DNA of 35,755 nt from IMG/VR virus record IMGVR_UViG_3300036791_001396, positions 1 through 35,755 of that record; one strand, 5' to 3'. Each line of letters starts with the position of its first letter. Positions within the stretch are counted from its first letter, which is position 1. Of this stretch, positions 21,950 to 29,906 are shown one piece after another. Source of the DNA: a virus. Below the pieces are notes generated by a model. The model was not told the origin of the DNA. It saw nothing but the letters and a program-made list of their open reading frames with translations, and made no database searches. The translations under genes were made by a program, and so were the position numbers.

Positions 21950-22616
21950 GGGGATGGTAGCGCCCGGGCGCGAGTTCGTCTGCCCACTCTCTGATAATTC
22001 CATAGTCTTCCACCGTCCAGCCACTCTCTTCCCGCATCTCTCGATACGAGGTATTGAATGAATGATTTCTTGCAATTAACATTCGATCGGCATCAACAGT
22101 ATACTTCTTCTCGTAGCGTATTGATCTAAGAAAAATATTATCCTCACCCACCATCACGTCTTCAAAATGGGTTCGTGACCAGATAGATCTGTAATACATC
22201 AGCGACGTTCCCAGCGCGTATCCAGGATAGCTATGGTAGAAATGCGCCTGCTCCTGTTCGTCGTTCAGGAAATGGATGGTATGGTAGCCCGTCAGTTCCG
22301 CCGAGGATGACCTGATTTGCTGTACCTGGGTCAAGATCCTGTCCTGGTGGCTGAGATCGTCCGAATCCCAGTGAACGATCAATTCCCCACTCGCCTGCTC
22401 ACATGCCAGATTCCGTTTCGCGCCCACCGACTTGCCGGGTTCAGTGGTAATTCTCATCCCCATCGGGGTTTGAACTACTCCAGTATTAAAACCGTCGTGA
22501 ACCTCAATCAGTTCTAGATGGAGATACGACTGCCTGTTGAAGCAGAAAACAGCATCAGATACGAACTCTTTCTCGTTCGGTCTGGGGTGCGACAGTAGGA
22601 TGGCGCTAACTAACAT
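21828..22616 (-). CDS. Family 2-type glycosyltransferase (first of three)
   Basis: A 262-residue protein starting MLVSAILLSHPRPNEKEFVS. GT-A motifs: a nucleotide-binding start, LIVHWDSDDLSHQDRIL with the metal-binding DSDD, and GEDNIFLRSI as the catalytic-base region. The fold should be complete near residue 210. The last part (RERHADRLGDRPGPGRG onwards) has odd composition and overlaps the small gene at 21809-21949, so the native C-terminus may be shorter. It overlaps the DNA methylase gene by 11 bp. Confidence 0.8.
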   Translation of the reverse strand: MLVSAILLSHPRPNEKEFVSDAVFCFNRQSYLHLELIEVHDGFNTGVVQTPMGMRITTEPGKSVGAKRNLACEQASGELIVHWDSDDLSHQDRILTQVQQIRSSSAELTGYHTIHFLNDEQEQAHFYHSYPGYALGTSLMYYRSIWSRTHFEDVMVGEDNIFLRSIRYEKKYTVDADRMLIARNHSFNTSYREMREESGWTVEDYGIIREWADELAPGRYHPHAIRERHADRLGDRPGPGRGPNSPPRRRGPSSAVFSNSNS

Positions 22617-23556
22617 TGGCAAATAATCCAGGGCTCAGGCAATACGGACTAAACCAAACACGCTCGCGTTCGGCATTGTCGCGTGCGCGGCCATTACTCT
22701 GTGAACCATAGCCGCCCTTAGCCTTCCATGCAATGCATTCCCAGGAATCGGGCATAGCGTGCTCGCCCTCATAGCCGCACAGAGCGATTCTCAACTCCGG
22801 GTTATCGCCATGGGCGATAGCCCAATGTCTTACCTCAGCCGCTACATCGCCGCAATCGGTCACATATAGGTCCATATTCCGATCCGCGTTCGAGCCATAT
22901 GGCGGATCGAGAAAAACACCTGTCGTGCCATTTTTGAATGTGACCGAGGGACCGCATATCCTGGACCAATCGCCGCAGCACACCCGAACCAAGCGCAATC
23001 GTTCGGCTAACTGCCAAAGATACTGCTGTATTGACGATTCAGACTGCCGATACACACCCCGGCCAGCATTCCCGAGGTGTGGCAGTTTCCGATGCACACC
23101 CTTGCCAGCATTCCCGAGGTGTGGCAGTTGCCGGGATGGCTTCCCGGCGCACCATCCGCTACCAATCCACACAGATAAGCCCCAGACCCACCAGCCTGCT
23201 ATCTTTGGATCATAGAAATCGGGGTCCGTCTTCATTCGTTCGGACCACCATTCAATCTGGTTTACCAGCCAAAGATGCCTCGCGCCGAGATCCGCCTCAT
23301 TTACGGGCGAATCGGCGTAATAAGCTACTTCATCTGGATCTGCCTGCAGCGCACGCCAGAAATTGGCTACAAAGCAGTCCTTATCGTTGATTGTTTCTAT
23401 TCCTATCTCAGCATGTGGTCGGCTGAGTAGCATTGCGCCCGATCCAAAGAACGGCTCGACATAATTAGCAACATTGCCGAACCGATCCCATACGTGCTCC
23501 GCCACGCGTGATTTGCCGCCAAACCAAGGAAACGGTGCTTTTAGTTCAGTAACCAC
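22606..23556 (-). CDS. Dam/D12-class N6-adenine DNA methyltransferase
   Basis: A 316-residue enzyme starting VTELKAPFPWFGGKSR. The SAM motif FPWFGGKSR and NYVEPFFGSGAMLLSRP are at the N-terminus; the catalytic GVFLDPPYG lies in the second half. I choose GTG at 23556, which has AGGA about 7 nt upstream and overlaps the tail terminator by 11 bp; ATG at 23598 is possible. A 14-residue duplication (LPHLGNAGKGVHRK / LPHLGNAGRGVYRQ) lies in the target-recognition region. It would methylate adenines in phage DNA, probably against host restriction. Its place inside the head-tail operon is unusual. Confidence 0.85.
   Translation of the reverse strand: MVTELKAPFPWFGGKSRVAEHVWDRFGNVANYVEPFFGSGAMLLSRPHAEIGIETINDKDCFVANFWRALQADPDEVAYYADSPVNEADLGARHLWLVNQIEWWSERMKTDPDFYDPKIAGWWVWGLSVWIGSGWCAGKPSRQLPHLGNAGKGVHRKLPHLGNAGRGVYRQSESSIQQYLWQLAERLRLVRVCCGDWSRICGPSVTFKNGTTGVFLDPPYGSNADRNMDLYVTDCGDVAAEVRHWAIAHGDNPELRIALCGYEGEHAMPDSWECIAWKAKGGYGSQSNGRARDNAERERVWFSPYCLSPGLFANVS
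23062..23129. repeat. 42-bp duplication inside the DNA methylase
   Basis: Twenty-six identical bases occur at 23062-23087 and 23104-23129, 42 bp apart (14 codons). They encode the duplicated PHLGNAG unit in the methylase. A tandem duplication of this kind could change target recognition or vary in number by slippage. Confidence 0.8.
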
Positions 23557-23959
23557 TGATAATCCTGAAGCGCATAATCCCATGCCGCGTCTCGCCATCC
23601 GGTTGCATCGTTACCGTCGACAAAACCCGACGGCATACCATTTCATTCCCGCCAAGCGGTAATTTCTTGTTGTGAAGTAGGATGTTCACCCTATCGAGAA
23701 TGGTCTTCACCTCGAGCATTCCAAACTGATGGCTCCATACGTGGATCTGCACTTGTTGATCGGTAATCCCCTGACCGTACTGATCCATTTCAGACGTCTC
23801 GATGACTACTTCGCCGAGTTGAACGTATGGAAATACCGAATCCTGGGGTACGTGATCGTACACCATCACAGGCGTACCATCGATGGAGAGCGTAGGCAAT
23901 ACGGTATCGCTCGACAACACGCTATAGACCGCGCCCTGAACGGCAGTAAAGTTAGACAC
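23546..23959 (-). CDS. Tail terminator (DUF3168-like)
   Basis: A 137-residue protein starting MSNFTAVQGAVYSVLSSDTV. The pattern VFPYVQLGEVVIETSE followed by VQIHVWSHQFGMLEVKTILD matches DUF3168 / gpU-type tail completion proteins, which cap the tail tube and join it to the head. It follows the HK97 gp10-like gene and overlaps it by 8 bp, the standard order. The methylase gene begins inside its last codons. Confidence 0.83.
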   Translation of the reverse strand: MSNFTAVQGAVYSVLSSDTVLPTLSIDGTPVMVYDHVPQDSVFPYVQLGEVVIETSEMDQYGQGITDQQVQIHVWSHQFGMLEVKTILDRVNILLHNKKLPLGGNEMVCRRVLSTVTMQPDGETRHGIMRFRIISGY

Positions 23960-24305
23960 CAGTCAGGTTCCTTACCACGTTCGCCTCGGCCAACTGCAAT
24001 GCTGGCCCCATAAACGGCTGGGCAGAAACGAAGCGCCGATGCGGCCCCATCCTGGTCATATGGCCGAACTCGACAAATCCGGCATAGGGAGCGCCAGCAA
24101 CGATCGTGACCGTTACCGAATCCGTCGTTACCTCGGTTGAGGCTACTTCGATCGAATTGCGAAGCGTACCCGTCCTGGCTGGAGCGAACGATCGGGCGTC
24201 GTCGACCACCTGTTGAGCGGTTCGAAGTATGGCGGCTTCCACTTTCAACATAAGCGTTTCGGGAGTCTTAAGCTCCGGTACCGAAACGGTATAGTTAAGT
24301 TGCAT
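23952..24305 (-). CDS. HK97 gp10-like head-tail/tail completion protein
   Basis: A 117-residue protein starting MQLNYTVSVPELKTPETLML. The long helix followed by VDDARSFAPARTGTLRNSIEV, then APYAGFVEFGH and the RFVSAQPFMGPAL end, matches the HK97 gp10 family. ATG at 24305 is chosen because the longer start would add a basic, atypical 17 residues. It overlaps the upstream head-closure gene by 11 bp. Confidence 0.83.
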   Translation of the reverse strand: MQLNYTVSVPELKTPETLMLKVEAAILRTAQQVVDDARSFAPARTGTLRNSIEVASTEVTTDSVTVTIVAGAPYAGFVEFGHMTRMGPHRRFVSAQPFMGPALQLAEANVVRNLTGV

Positions 24306-24645
24306 TGGGTTCAGCCTGCGCCGTGATCGCAATAAAAAACCGCGCCTGATCGACATTAACCGCGCTCCAATAGCGATATGTCCTATTCATGTAAACGATC
24401 CGCATCCTGGAATCCATCAGCGCCGGAGAATAACGGACGCCGATTTGAATCATGTCTCCGGTTACCATCTGCCCTGCCCGCCATACCTCATCCAGCATGG
24501 GAACGTTGTCAACCGCGGCCCACACCGTAATCAGATCGACCCAGTTTATCTTCGTACCACCCATACCATCCGGCGTCGTAACCAACTGCTGAAACGTAAC
24601 GCGCCGAGTCAGATTATCCGCTACATAACTTGTCGTCGGCGTCAT
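24295..24645 (-). CDS. Head closure (stopper) protein
   Basis: A 116-residue protein starting MTPTTSYVADNLTRRVTFQQ. The RRVTFQQLVTTPDGMGG opening and the INWVDLITVWAAVD strand match the SPP1 gp16-like / Phage_H_T_join family, small beta proteins that close the portal-connector channel. Overlaps the upstream connector by ATGA and the downstream gene by 11 bp, the usual order. Confidence 0.8.
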   Translation of the reverse strand: MTPTTSYVADNLTRRVTFQQLVTTPDGMGGTKINWVDLITVWAAVDNVPMLDEVWRAGQMVTGDMIQIGVRYSPALMDSRMRIVYMNRTYRYWSAVNVDQARFFIAITAQAEPNAT

Positions 24646-25316
24646 AGCGCCATGATTCTCCGAGCGTTCAGACGGGTTCGAACCCCTTGCGGCAGACCGT
24701 TTTTAGTCAATTCGCTTTCCAGGACCTGACGATACCCTCCCGTGGGAGCCGTTCCAGTACGCCGATCGTAGTAATTCGCAATCAGTTCGAGCGCAGCCAT
24801 GATGAAATCGGGCGGCACCGAGGTGGAATCTACTCCATATCCAAACGTCGCCCTGACGTGATACCTGGAGGGATCGACGAATCGGGAGGGATAATTGACC
24901 GAGGGGTCAAGCGGATAGAACGTCATGTATCCGCCTCCCAACAAAATCTCGTCGCCATAGACTAGATAATCGGTCGGCAAAGTTGCAACCGGACTGCTAT
25001 TCCAGAACTCGACCTCGACCAGATCCACGCTGATCAGCGGGCGGAACGGAAACCTAAGCCTGATGCCGTAGGGCGTGACGATTTCGTTATGCCACCAGAT
25101 ATCCCATTGCTGCGAGATCATCTTCTGATTGGTCCAGTTTTCGATCACAGCCACGGCCGCAGCCATCTGAGCAGGCAGTTCATAATCGTCATCATTCGTG
25201 AGATCAATACGTACATGACTCTTGACCGCTAGAATGCCGAACGGTACCAACTCGGGCGCATTGGGATCGGTCGATCCTAAAGCGGTCTGGACGAACTGTA
25301 TTTGATCGATAGGCAT
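24642..25316 (-). CDS. Head-tail connector (adaptor) protein
   Basis: A 224-residue protein starting MPIDQIQFVQTALGSTDPNA. The N-terminal half, with VKSHVRIDLTNDDDYELPAQ and a helix ending IENWTNQKMISQQW, matches HK97 gp6 / phiE125 gp8-type adaptors. A beta-rich segment and a C-terminal helix with ANYYDRRT follow. Its place after the capsid block and before the closure gene fits. It should bind the portal ring. Confidence 0.82.
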   Translation of the reverse strand: MPIDQIQFVQTALGSTDPNAPELVPFGILAVKSHVRIDLTNDDDYELPAQMAAAVAVIENWTNQKMISQQWDIWWHNEIVTPYGIRLRFPFRPLISVDLVEVEFWNSSPVATLPTDYLVYGDEILLGGGYMTFYPLDPSVNYPSRFVDPSRYHVRATFGYGVDSTSVPPDFIMAALELIANYYDRRTGTAPTGGYRQVLESELTKNGLPQGVRTRLNARRIMAL

Positions 25317-25317
25317 A

Positions 25318-28026
25318 TCAATTCGGATTTCCGGTACAGGTCCAGGCTATGGTATTGCCGCTGGCGCTGCCCGTCTCACCCGTCGCCGTAATCGCGGTAA
25401 TGGTAGCGGACGCCTGAACCGCAAACGCGGCGCTCTGGTTCGATGCCGTACAGGTGGGCGTAGCGATATACGGCGTCGTAAAGGTGCTGGAACAGGTAAA
25501 CGGACCTGTACCAGCAAGCGCGCACGTTCCGGTCAGGATCTGGCGCGCTGGTATCTGAATAAAGACCGGAGCAGAATAAGTGACCGCGGCACCGCTGCCC
25601 GTCGTGGTTGAGACCTGATCCATCTGCCATTGTGTAGCATTGATTTGCCAGACCAACTTTTTAGTACCTGCTACGCCCGCGATGTTGTAATAGCGCTGGC
25701 CAAAGACCTGACCACCAGCAATGGTGACTATATTCGAACCATTCACCGTCGATGCGGTAATGCCCGCGGCCAGCGTTCCATTCGTTCCCGGTATTTTAAC
25801 GATCCAGGCGAAGGTATTGGTAGAACCGATATTGGCAGGACTGGGAAGTATGACGTCGCCCGGGTTGAACGTCTGAGGGTTGGTCTTTGCTGGCAGGTTG
25901 TACGTCGATTTAAGAAATCCGGTATAGATCGGAATGCTGCTCAGAGTATAGTTGCTGACGCCACCGCCACCCGGTCCACCTCCTGCTCCAGTGGGAGAGA
26001 CTTGCTGGATATCTAAATTACCATTCATGACGATGCCATTCAAATCGACGCTGAGAATGCTCGAGGGCCATCCAAAGGGAACGGTACAATCCAAAATATT
26101 GTTCTCAATGATCAGGTTGTTGACGATTCCACTAGCAGGAATCTTTATACAATAAGCAGCGCTGGTAAATCTAGAATTGAAATTGTTGTTCACGATCGAG
26201 ATGTCATGCGTCTTAAGCAAATCCGTATTCCACACCGTCAGATCGAAGATGATCCCACTTTTGTTATCCATGAACGAGTTGTTAGAAATATTCACATCCG
26301 AACCAGCCACGCTGATTACAGGCGTTGTAGCGAAATTCACAAACTGGTTGTTCGAAATGGTGGCGTGATAGAACGAGCCACTAAACAGATCCGGACTTGA
26401 GGTAGGACCGGAGAAAAACGAATTGATCACCGAGACGTGATTCGTTCCGTTGCCGCCCGCGTTCATTGCGCCAATTACATCCATTTCATAATCGCCATCC
26501 TGGACGCCCCAACTGCCAGCACACCAGCCATCAAACCCACCATTCAGCCAAGTGTTGTGAATCAGCCGGAATTTATAGCTCCAGCAACCATAGCCCTCGG
26601 CATCATACGCGCCCTCGGAATTGAAAGTGCAGTTTTCGAAGGTAATGTTCGCGGCCTGTGCGGTATAGAAAACCAGATATGCGGAATTAGCGCCCGCGGC
26701 CTGCGACAGCTTGAGGTTCTGAACCACCACGTCATGAACTGGATTAATCAGCACCACACCAAACACCGCGGCAGGATCGGTCAAACCATTGAAATCTAAC
26801 TCCGTGGGCCGATCGAGCGTGATGACATCCCCATTAATAGCGGCAACCTTATGATAAGAACGAAACGTAGTGTAGGTGGGCGCAATACCTTCCACCACCA
26901 TGATCCAACTACCTACCTGCACGTTGCTGAAACCGCCTGTGGGGCTCGCCGTCAGCGTTGTGCTTCCCTCATACGCCCCTCTGATACCGTGAATCAATGC
27001 GGCAGGAGGATTGCCGCCCTGACACGACGTAGTGGGTGATTCGATATACGTTCCACAGAAATTAATCGCACCCCATAACGATTGGGTCATCTGGGCAATA
27101 ATTTCCGCGCTCTGGTTCGTTCCTCGCCAGGTCAGATTCGACAATGATTGAAGACCAGGTGCTGTGGATGTGGTCGAAGGATCGTTGTATTCGATCCGTC
27201 CCGTGATCAGAATCGGTATTCCCTGACCCGAGACGCTATGCTGACAGGCATCGAGCGCGATGAGGTTCTGGTTCTGAGTCGCAATAGGTGTGCCTCGACC
27301 GATCTGTACACCGAACCACTGCGGATAGACGCCCGGAGCCGAATTGGGACTCAGAACGATGCTGCTGTTTCCACCCAGGCTGGTGTCGAATATCTGGTGT
27401 AGTTGCGCCGATAAGCCGCCCCCAATGGTCACCACCTGACCAGCGGCAGGCTGCAGCATGCCTCCGGTATAAAAAAGCATGTCGCATGCCAGCGTCTGAG
27501 TAGTAATCGCCGTCCATGCCTTGGTGACAAGTAGCGTCTGATGCGCGCCAGCCGCGGCCGTACAGGCCTGCCCAATGTCGCTATAGGAGCTATCCGGCAA
27601 CTGACCAGCAGGCGGCTGTGCGGTGCCCCCACCGCCACCGCTAGGCGGTGGAGTGGTGGTGGCTGGAACTAGCACATCCTTAATCCTGAGCGGCGTCGTC
27701 GACGGTGGCACGTTCCAGGATTCGGTATACTGTGCCGATGTTGCGCCCGCGTTCGTGATGTGATATTCCGCGGTATACGTTGCGCCCGAGGGCGTGGCCG
27801 TGGTAGTCGGAACCAGAATTACGCTGAACGAGCCATCCGAAGCAAGCGTTATCTTGGTCGGTGGCGTCGAGATGTAGCGCCCATCACTGGACGTAAACGG
27901 AACCGTCGGCCCAATCAGAAAATAACCCTTAGCAGGAGCACCAGCCGTGACCAGAACCTTGTCCTGAATGGTCGTATCCTGCGCCAGGAGAATGATAGGA
28001 GTAAGGGCGATTAGGAGAAGTCTCAT
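25318..28026 (-). CDS. Secreted beta-helix tailspike-like protein
   Basis: A 902-residue protein starting MRLLLIALTPIILLAQDTTI, a clear Sec signal peptide with likely cleavage after LLAQ. A beta-sandwich-like domain comes next, then a Gly-rich linker. Residues from about 230 to 700 repeat VSVINSFFSG, ATISNNQFVNF, VNISNNSFMDN and ISIVNNNFNS turns, the ladder of a right-handed parallel beta-helix as in pectate lyases and tailspikes. A second Gly-rich linker and a Thr/Ser-rich end follow. It lies between the capsid and connector genes after a terminator, so it looks like inserted cargo. A virion tailspike with a signal peptide is unusual; it may instead be exported by the infected cell. Confidence 0.8.
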   Translation of the reverse strand: MRLLLIALTPIILLAQDTTIQDKVLVTAGAPAKGYFLIGPTVPFTSSDGRYISTPPTKITLASDGSFSVILVPTTTATPSGATYTAEYHITNAGATSAQYTESWNVPPSTTPLRIKDVLVPATTTPPPSGGGGGTAQPPAGQLPDSSYSDIGQACTAAAGAHQTLLVTKAWTAITTQTLACDMLFYTGGMLQPAAGQVVTIGGGLSAQLHQIFDTSLGGNSSIVLSPNSAPGVYPQWFGVQIGRGTPIATQNQNLIALDACQHSVSGQGIPILITGRIEYNDPSTTSTAPGLQSLSNLTWRGTNQSAEIIAQMTQSLWGAINFCGTYIESPTTSCQGGNPPAALIHGIRGAYEGSTTLTASPTGGFSNVQVGSWIMVVEGIAPTYTTFRSYHKVAAINGDVITLDRPTELDFNGLTDPAAVFGVVLINPVHDVVVQNLKLSQAAGANSAYLVFYTAQAANITFENCTFNSEGAYDAEGYGCWSYKFRLIHNTWLNGGFDGWCAGSWGVQDGDYEMDVIGAMNAGGNGTNHVSVINSFFSGPTSSPDLFSGSFYHATISNNQFVNFATTPVISVAGSDVNISNNSFMDNKSGIIFDLTVWNTDLLKTHDISIVNNNFNSRFTSAAYCIKIPASGIVNNLIIENNILDCTVPFGWPSSILSVDLNGIVMNGNLDIQQVSPTGAGGGPGGGGVSNYTLSSIPIYTGFLKSTYNLPAKTNPQTFNPGDVILPSPANIGSTNTFAWIVKIPGTNGTLAAGITASTVNGSNIVTIAGGQVFGQRYYNIAGVAGTKKLVWQINATQWQMDQVSTTTGSGAAVTYSAPVFIQIPARQILTGTCALAGTGPFTCSSTFTTPYIATPTCTASNQSAAFAVQASATITAITATGETGSASGNTIAWTCTGNPN

Positions 28027-28058
28027 AAAAAAACGGGGAGTGAACAGGTACCCCCCGT
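28027..28058 (-). terminator. Intrinsic terminator after the major capsid gene
   Basis: On the minus strand ACGGGG pairs with CCCCGT around a 14-nt loop and is followed at once by a run of Ts that ends at the tailspike ATG. It starts 18 nt after the capsid stop. It should make capsid message more abundant than downstream genes, and it separates the tailspike-like cargo gene from the capsid block. Confidence 0.75.
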
Positions 28059-28075
28059 ATTGACCAGGACAGACA

Positions 28076-29308
28076 TCAAGTGAACGAAGGATTATATAGA
28101 AGAGCCTTGGGCTGGTAAACCGCGAGCGCAATGCGCTCTTCAGCAAGCATCGTGACCATGTTGCGCGTAAAGTCGTCCATCTCATAGCCAATGCTGACGG
28201 TATAGGTCATACGATCGAATAGCTGGCAGGCGGACTGGAAATCACCAACCAAATGGGTGTTCGGTGCCATCGAGAGCGACGCGGCAACGGGCAGGCCCCA
28301 CAATATCTGACCCACAACGCCCCTAGGATCGCCAATCAAATATCGAAGCGTCCCATCCTTCGCCGTCTCAATATCGTGCCAGTCGAGCACACTCATAATA
28401 TGCGCCGAGGGCAGGAACTTCTGCAGCGCAACTTGAAGCATGGCGTGCCTTGCTTTATCGATCTTGGTGTCATTTCCCTTGGCATAGGTGTTCTGATACA
28501 AGGGCGCTTGCGGAATCAAACCCAGAATGTCTCCCGATACGCCTGAGCCATTCAGGATTTCCTGCTCTTCTTTCAGTTCCAGACCATACATCAGCCTGCC
28601 GCTGATCTCCGAGTTCAAAAACGGCGTATCACTTAACATCTGCTTCGACGCTTTAATAAAATGCGCCAGCGTGGTCACTGGAACGGTTACCAGCGTGTAG
28701 CTGATATCACTCTGGTTTTTCTTCGCTCCATCCTGCCATGCGGGCGACGTTCCAGGCGACCACTGCGGCCCGGCTTGCAGCGTAAGCACGTTTTCTTTCA
28801 CGAACTCGATCACGTTCGAGGTCGTGGTTCCAGTGGGAATAATATCCCTGATCAGCAACTGCTGATTCGGGATCTGCGTCACACCCGGCACCCGATACCG
28901 AGGTACCGTGACGGATGGCTGCGTAGGATCGGTTATGATGTTTTTCTTTTCGATCTGAACGGAATATCCCTGCTTCGCCATGCGGTTCGAGAAATCATGC
29001 TGCTTGAACGCCTCGGTTCCCGTAACCAGTTCGCCAATCGACTTGCGCTCATCCTGGGCGTTCCCAATCTGCGCCTGCCTCACCACCTGCGCCTGCAAAT
29101 CATCAACCCGCTTCTGAACATCTTTATTGGCGGCTTCGAGTTTCGCCGTCATGTCGGAGGTGATCTTAACAGCCAGTTCTTTCGCTTCGCTCGACACCGT
29201 ACCCACGGTTTCAAGCTGCTTCTTAAATTCAGCGGTGATCGACGCGTGCGCATCAAACGCCTTGATAAGCTCGGTCGCGACCTTATCATCCAATTTATAT
29301 TCGGGCAT
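28076..29308 (-). CDS. Major capsid protein, HK97 fold
   Basis: A 410-residue protein. The first 110 residues are a charged coiled coil (for example DKVATELIKAFDAHASITAE), the scaffolding delta domain usually removed by the prohead protease. The mature part from about 120 follows the HK97 pattern: PGVTQIPNQQLLIRDIIPTG, then LAHFIKASKQMLSD, then a GLELKEEQEILNGSG spine region and an SIGYEMDDFTRNMVTMLAEE ending. It lies after the protease gene with a 14-bp overlap, as usual in HK97-type phages. Confidence 0.92.
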   Translation of the reverse strand: MPEYKLDDKVATELIKAFDAHASITAEFKKQLETVGTVSSEAKELAVKITSDMTAKLEAANKDVQKRVDDLQAQVVRQAQIGNAQDERKSIGELVTGTEAFKQHDFSNRMAKQGYSVQIEKKNIITDPTQPSVTVPRYRVPGVTQIPNQQLLIRDIIPTGTTTSNVIEFVKENVLTLQAGPQWSPGTSPAWQDGAKKNQSDISYTLVTVPVTTLAHFIKASKQMLSDTPFLNSEISGRLMYGLELKEEQEILNGSGVSGDILGLIPQAPLYQNTYAKGNDTKIDKARHAMLQVALQKFLPSAHIMSVLDWHDIETAKDGTLRYLIGDPRGVVGQILWGLPVAASLSMAPNTHLVGDFQSACQLFDRMTYTVSIGYEMDDFTRNMVTMLAEERIALAVYQPKALLYNPSFT

Positions 29309-29906
29309 TGAGTAGACTCCTTAATTCATCTATCGTTTTGACTACTTCATCATCGCCCGCGTCCCGCTGCGAAGCCCGAAAGCCCTCTGCTATGATTGCT
29401 TTCGCCTCTTTCCTAGAAAATCCGACATCCCGCAAGATTTTCTCGAAATCCCTCTCGCTCTTCACCTGCGTAATCATGGCGCGTGGATTCTGCGCAAAGG
29501 TGACCAGCGAATATTCCATTAGATCAGCCTTCAGGATGTGCCGTACCCCGGTATCGTCAAACTCCCGATCCCGTGTAATGAACCCGATCGACTGACCTTT
29601 AATAATCTTTTTCTTGGCCAGGGAATACGCCTCCTGCGCCTTATGGACGTTCATGTCCAGCGTGGTCTTACTCTTCAACCCATGCTTGTCTTCATGAACC
29701 GTTCCCAACCCGATCGGCTCCTCGTGATTGTGCTGCCACAATACCGGAACCTCCCCGCCGTTTTTCTGAATCGAGTCGGCGAACGCGCCCGGTTCGATTA
29801 CGTCAAACCCCAGATCCACGTTCCCGAACGTCGCGGCGTACCCGTGTATGACTCCTTGTTCCCCGGTGTCGTTCATCAGTTCGATCGCGAATGTCAGGTG
29901 TTCCAT
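29295..29906 (-). CDS. Prohead protease (HK97 U35-type)
   Basis: A 203-residue protein. The catalytic triad of the herpesvirus-like protease fold is visible: His in LWQHNHEEPIG, Ser in KGQSIGF, and an acidic residue in EYSLVTFAQNP. It should cut the capsid delta domain during maturation. The C-terminal extension (FSRKEAKAIIAEGFRASQRD) is helical. The stop of the portal and this ATG share bases (TGATG). Confidence 0.9.
   Translation of the reverse strand: MEHLTFAIELMNDTGEQGVIHGYAATFGNVDLGFDVIEPGAFADSIQKNGGEVPVLWQHNHEEPIGLGTVHEDKHGLKSKTTLDMNVHKAQEAYSLAKKKIIKGQSIGFITRDREFDDTGVRHILKADLMEYSLVTFAQNPRAMITQVKSERDFEKILRDVGFSRKEAKAIIAEGFRASQRDAGDDEVVKTIDELRSLLNARI

Noticed and set aside
25318-28191. 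Longer start of the tailspike-like gene at 28191
   Set aside because: It would overlap the capsid gene by about 115 bp and place a basic, unnatural leader before an otherwise perfect signal peptide; ATG at 28026 is preferred.
28661-29311. 216-codon plus-strand frame opposite the capsid gene
   Set aside because: It lies over a clear HK97 capsid protein, has no Shine-Dalgarno, and is rich in Arg and His as expected of an antisense shadow.
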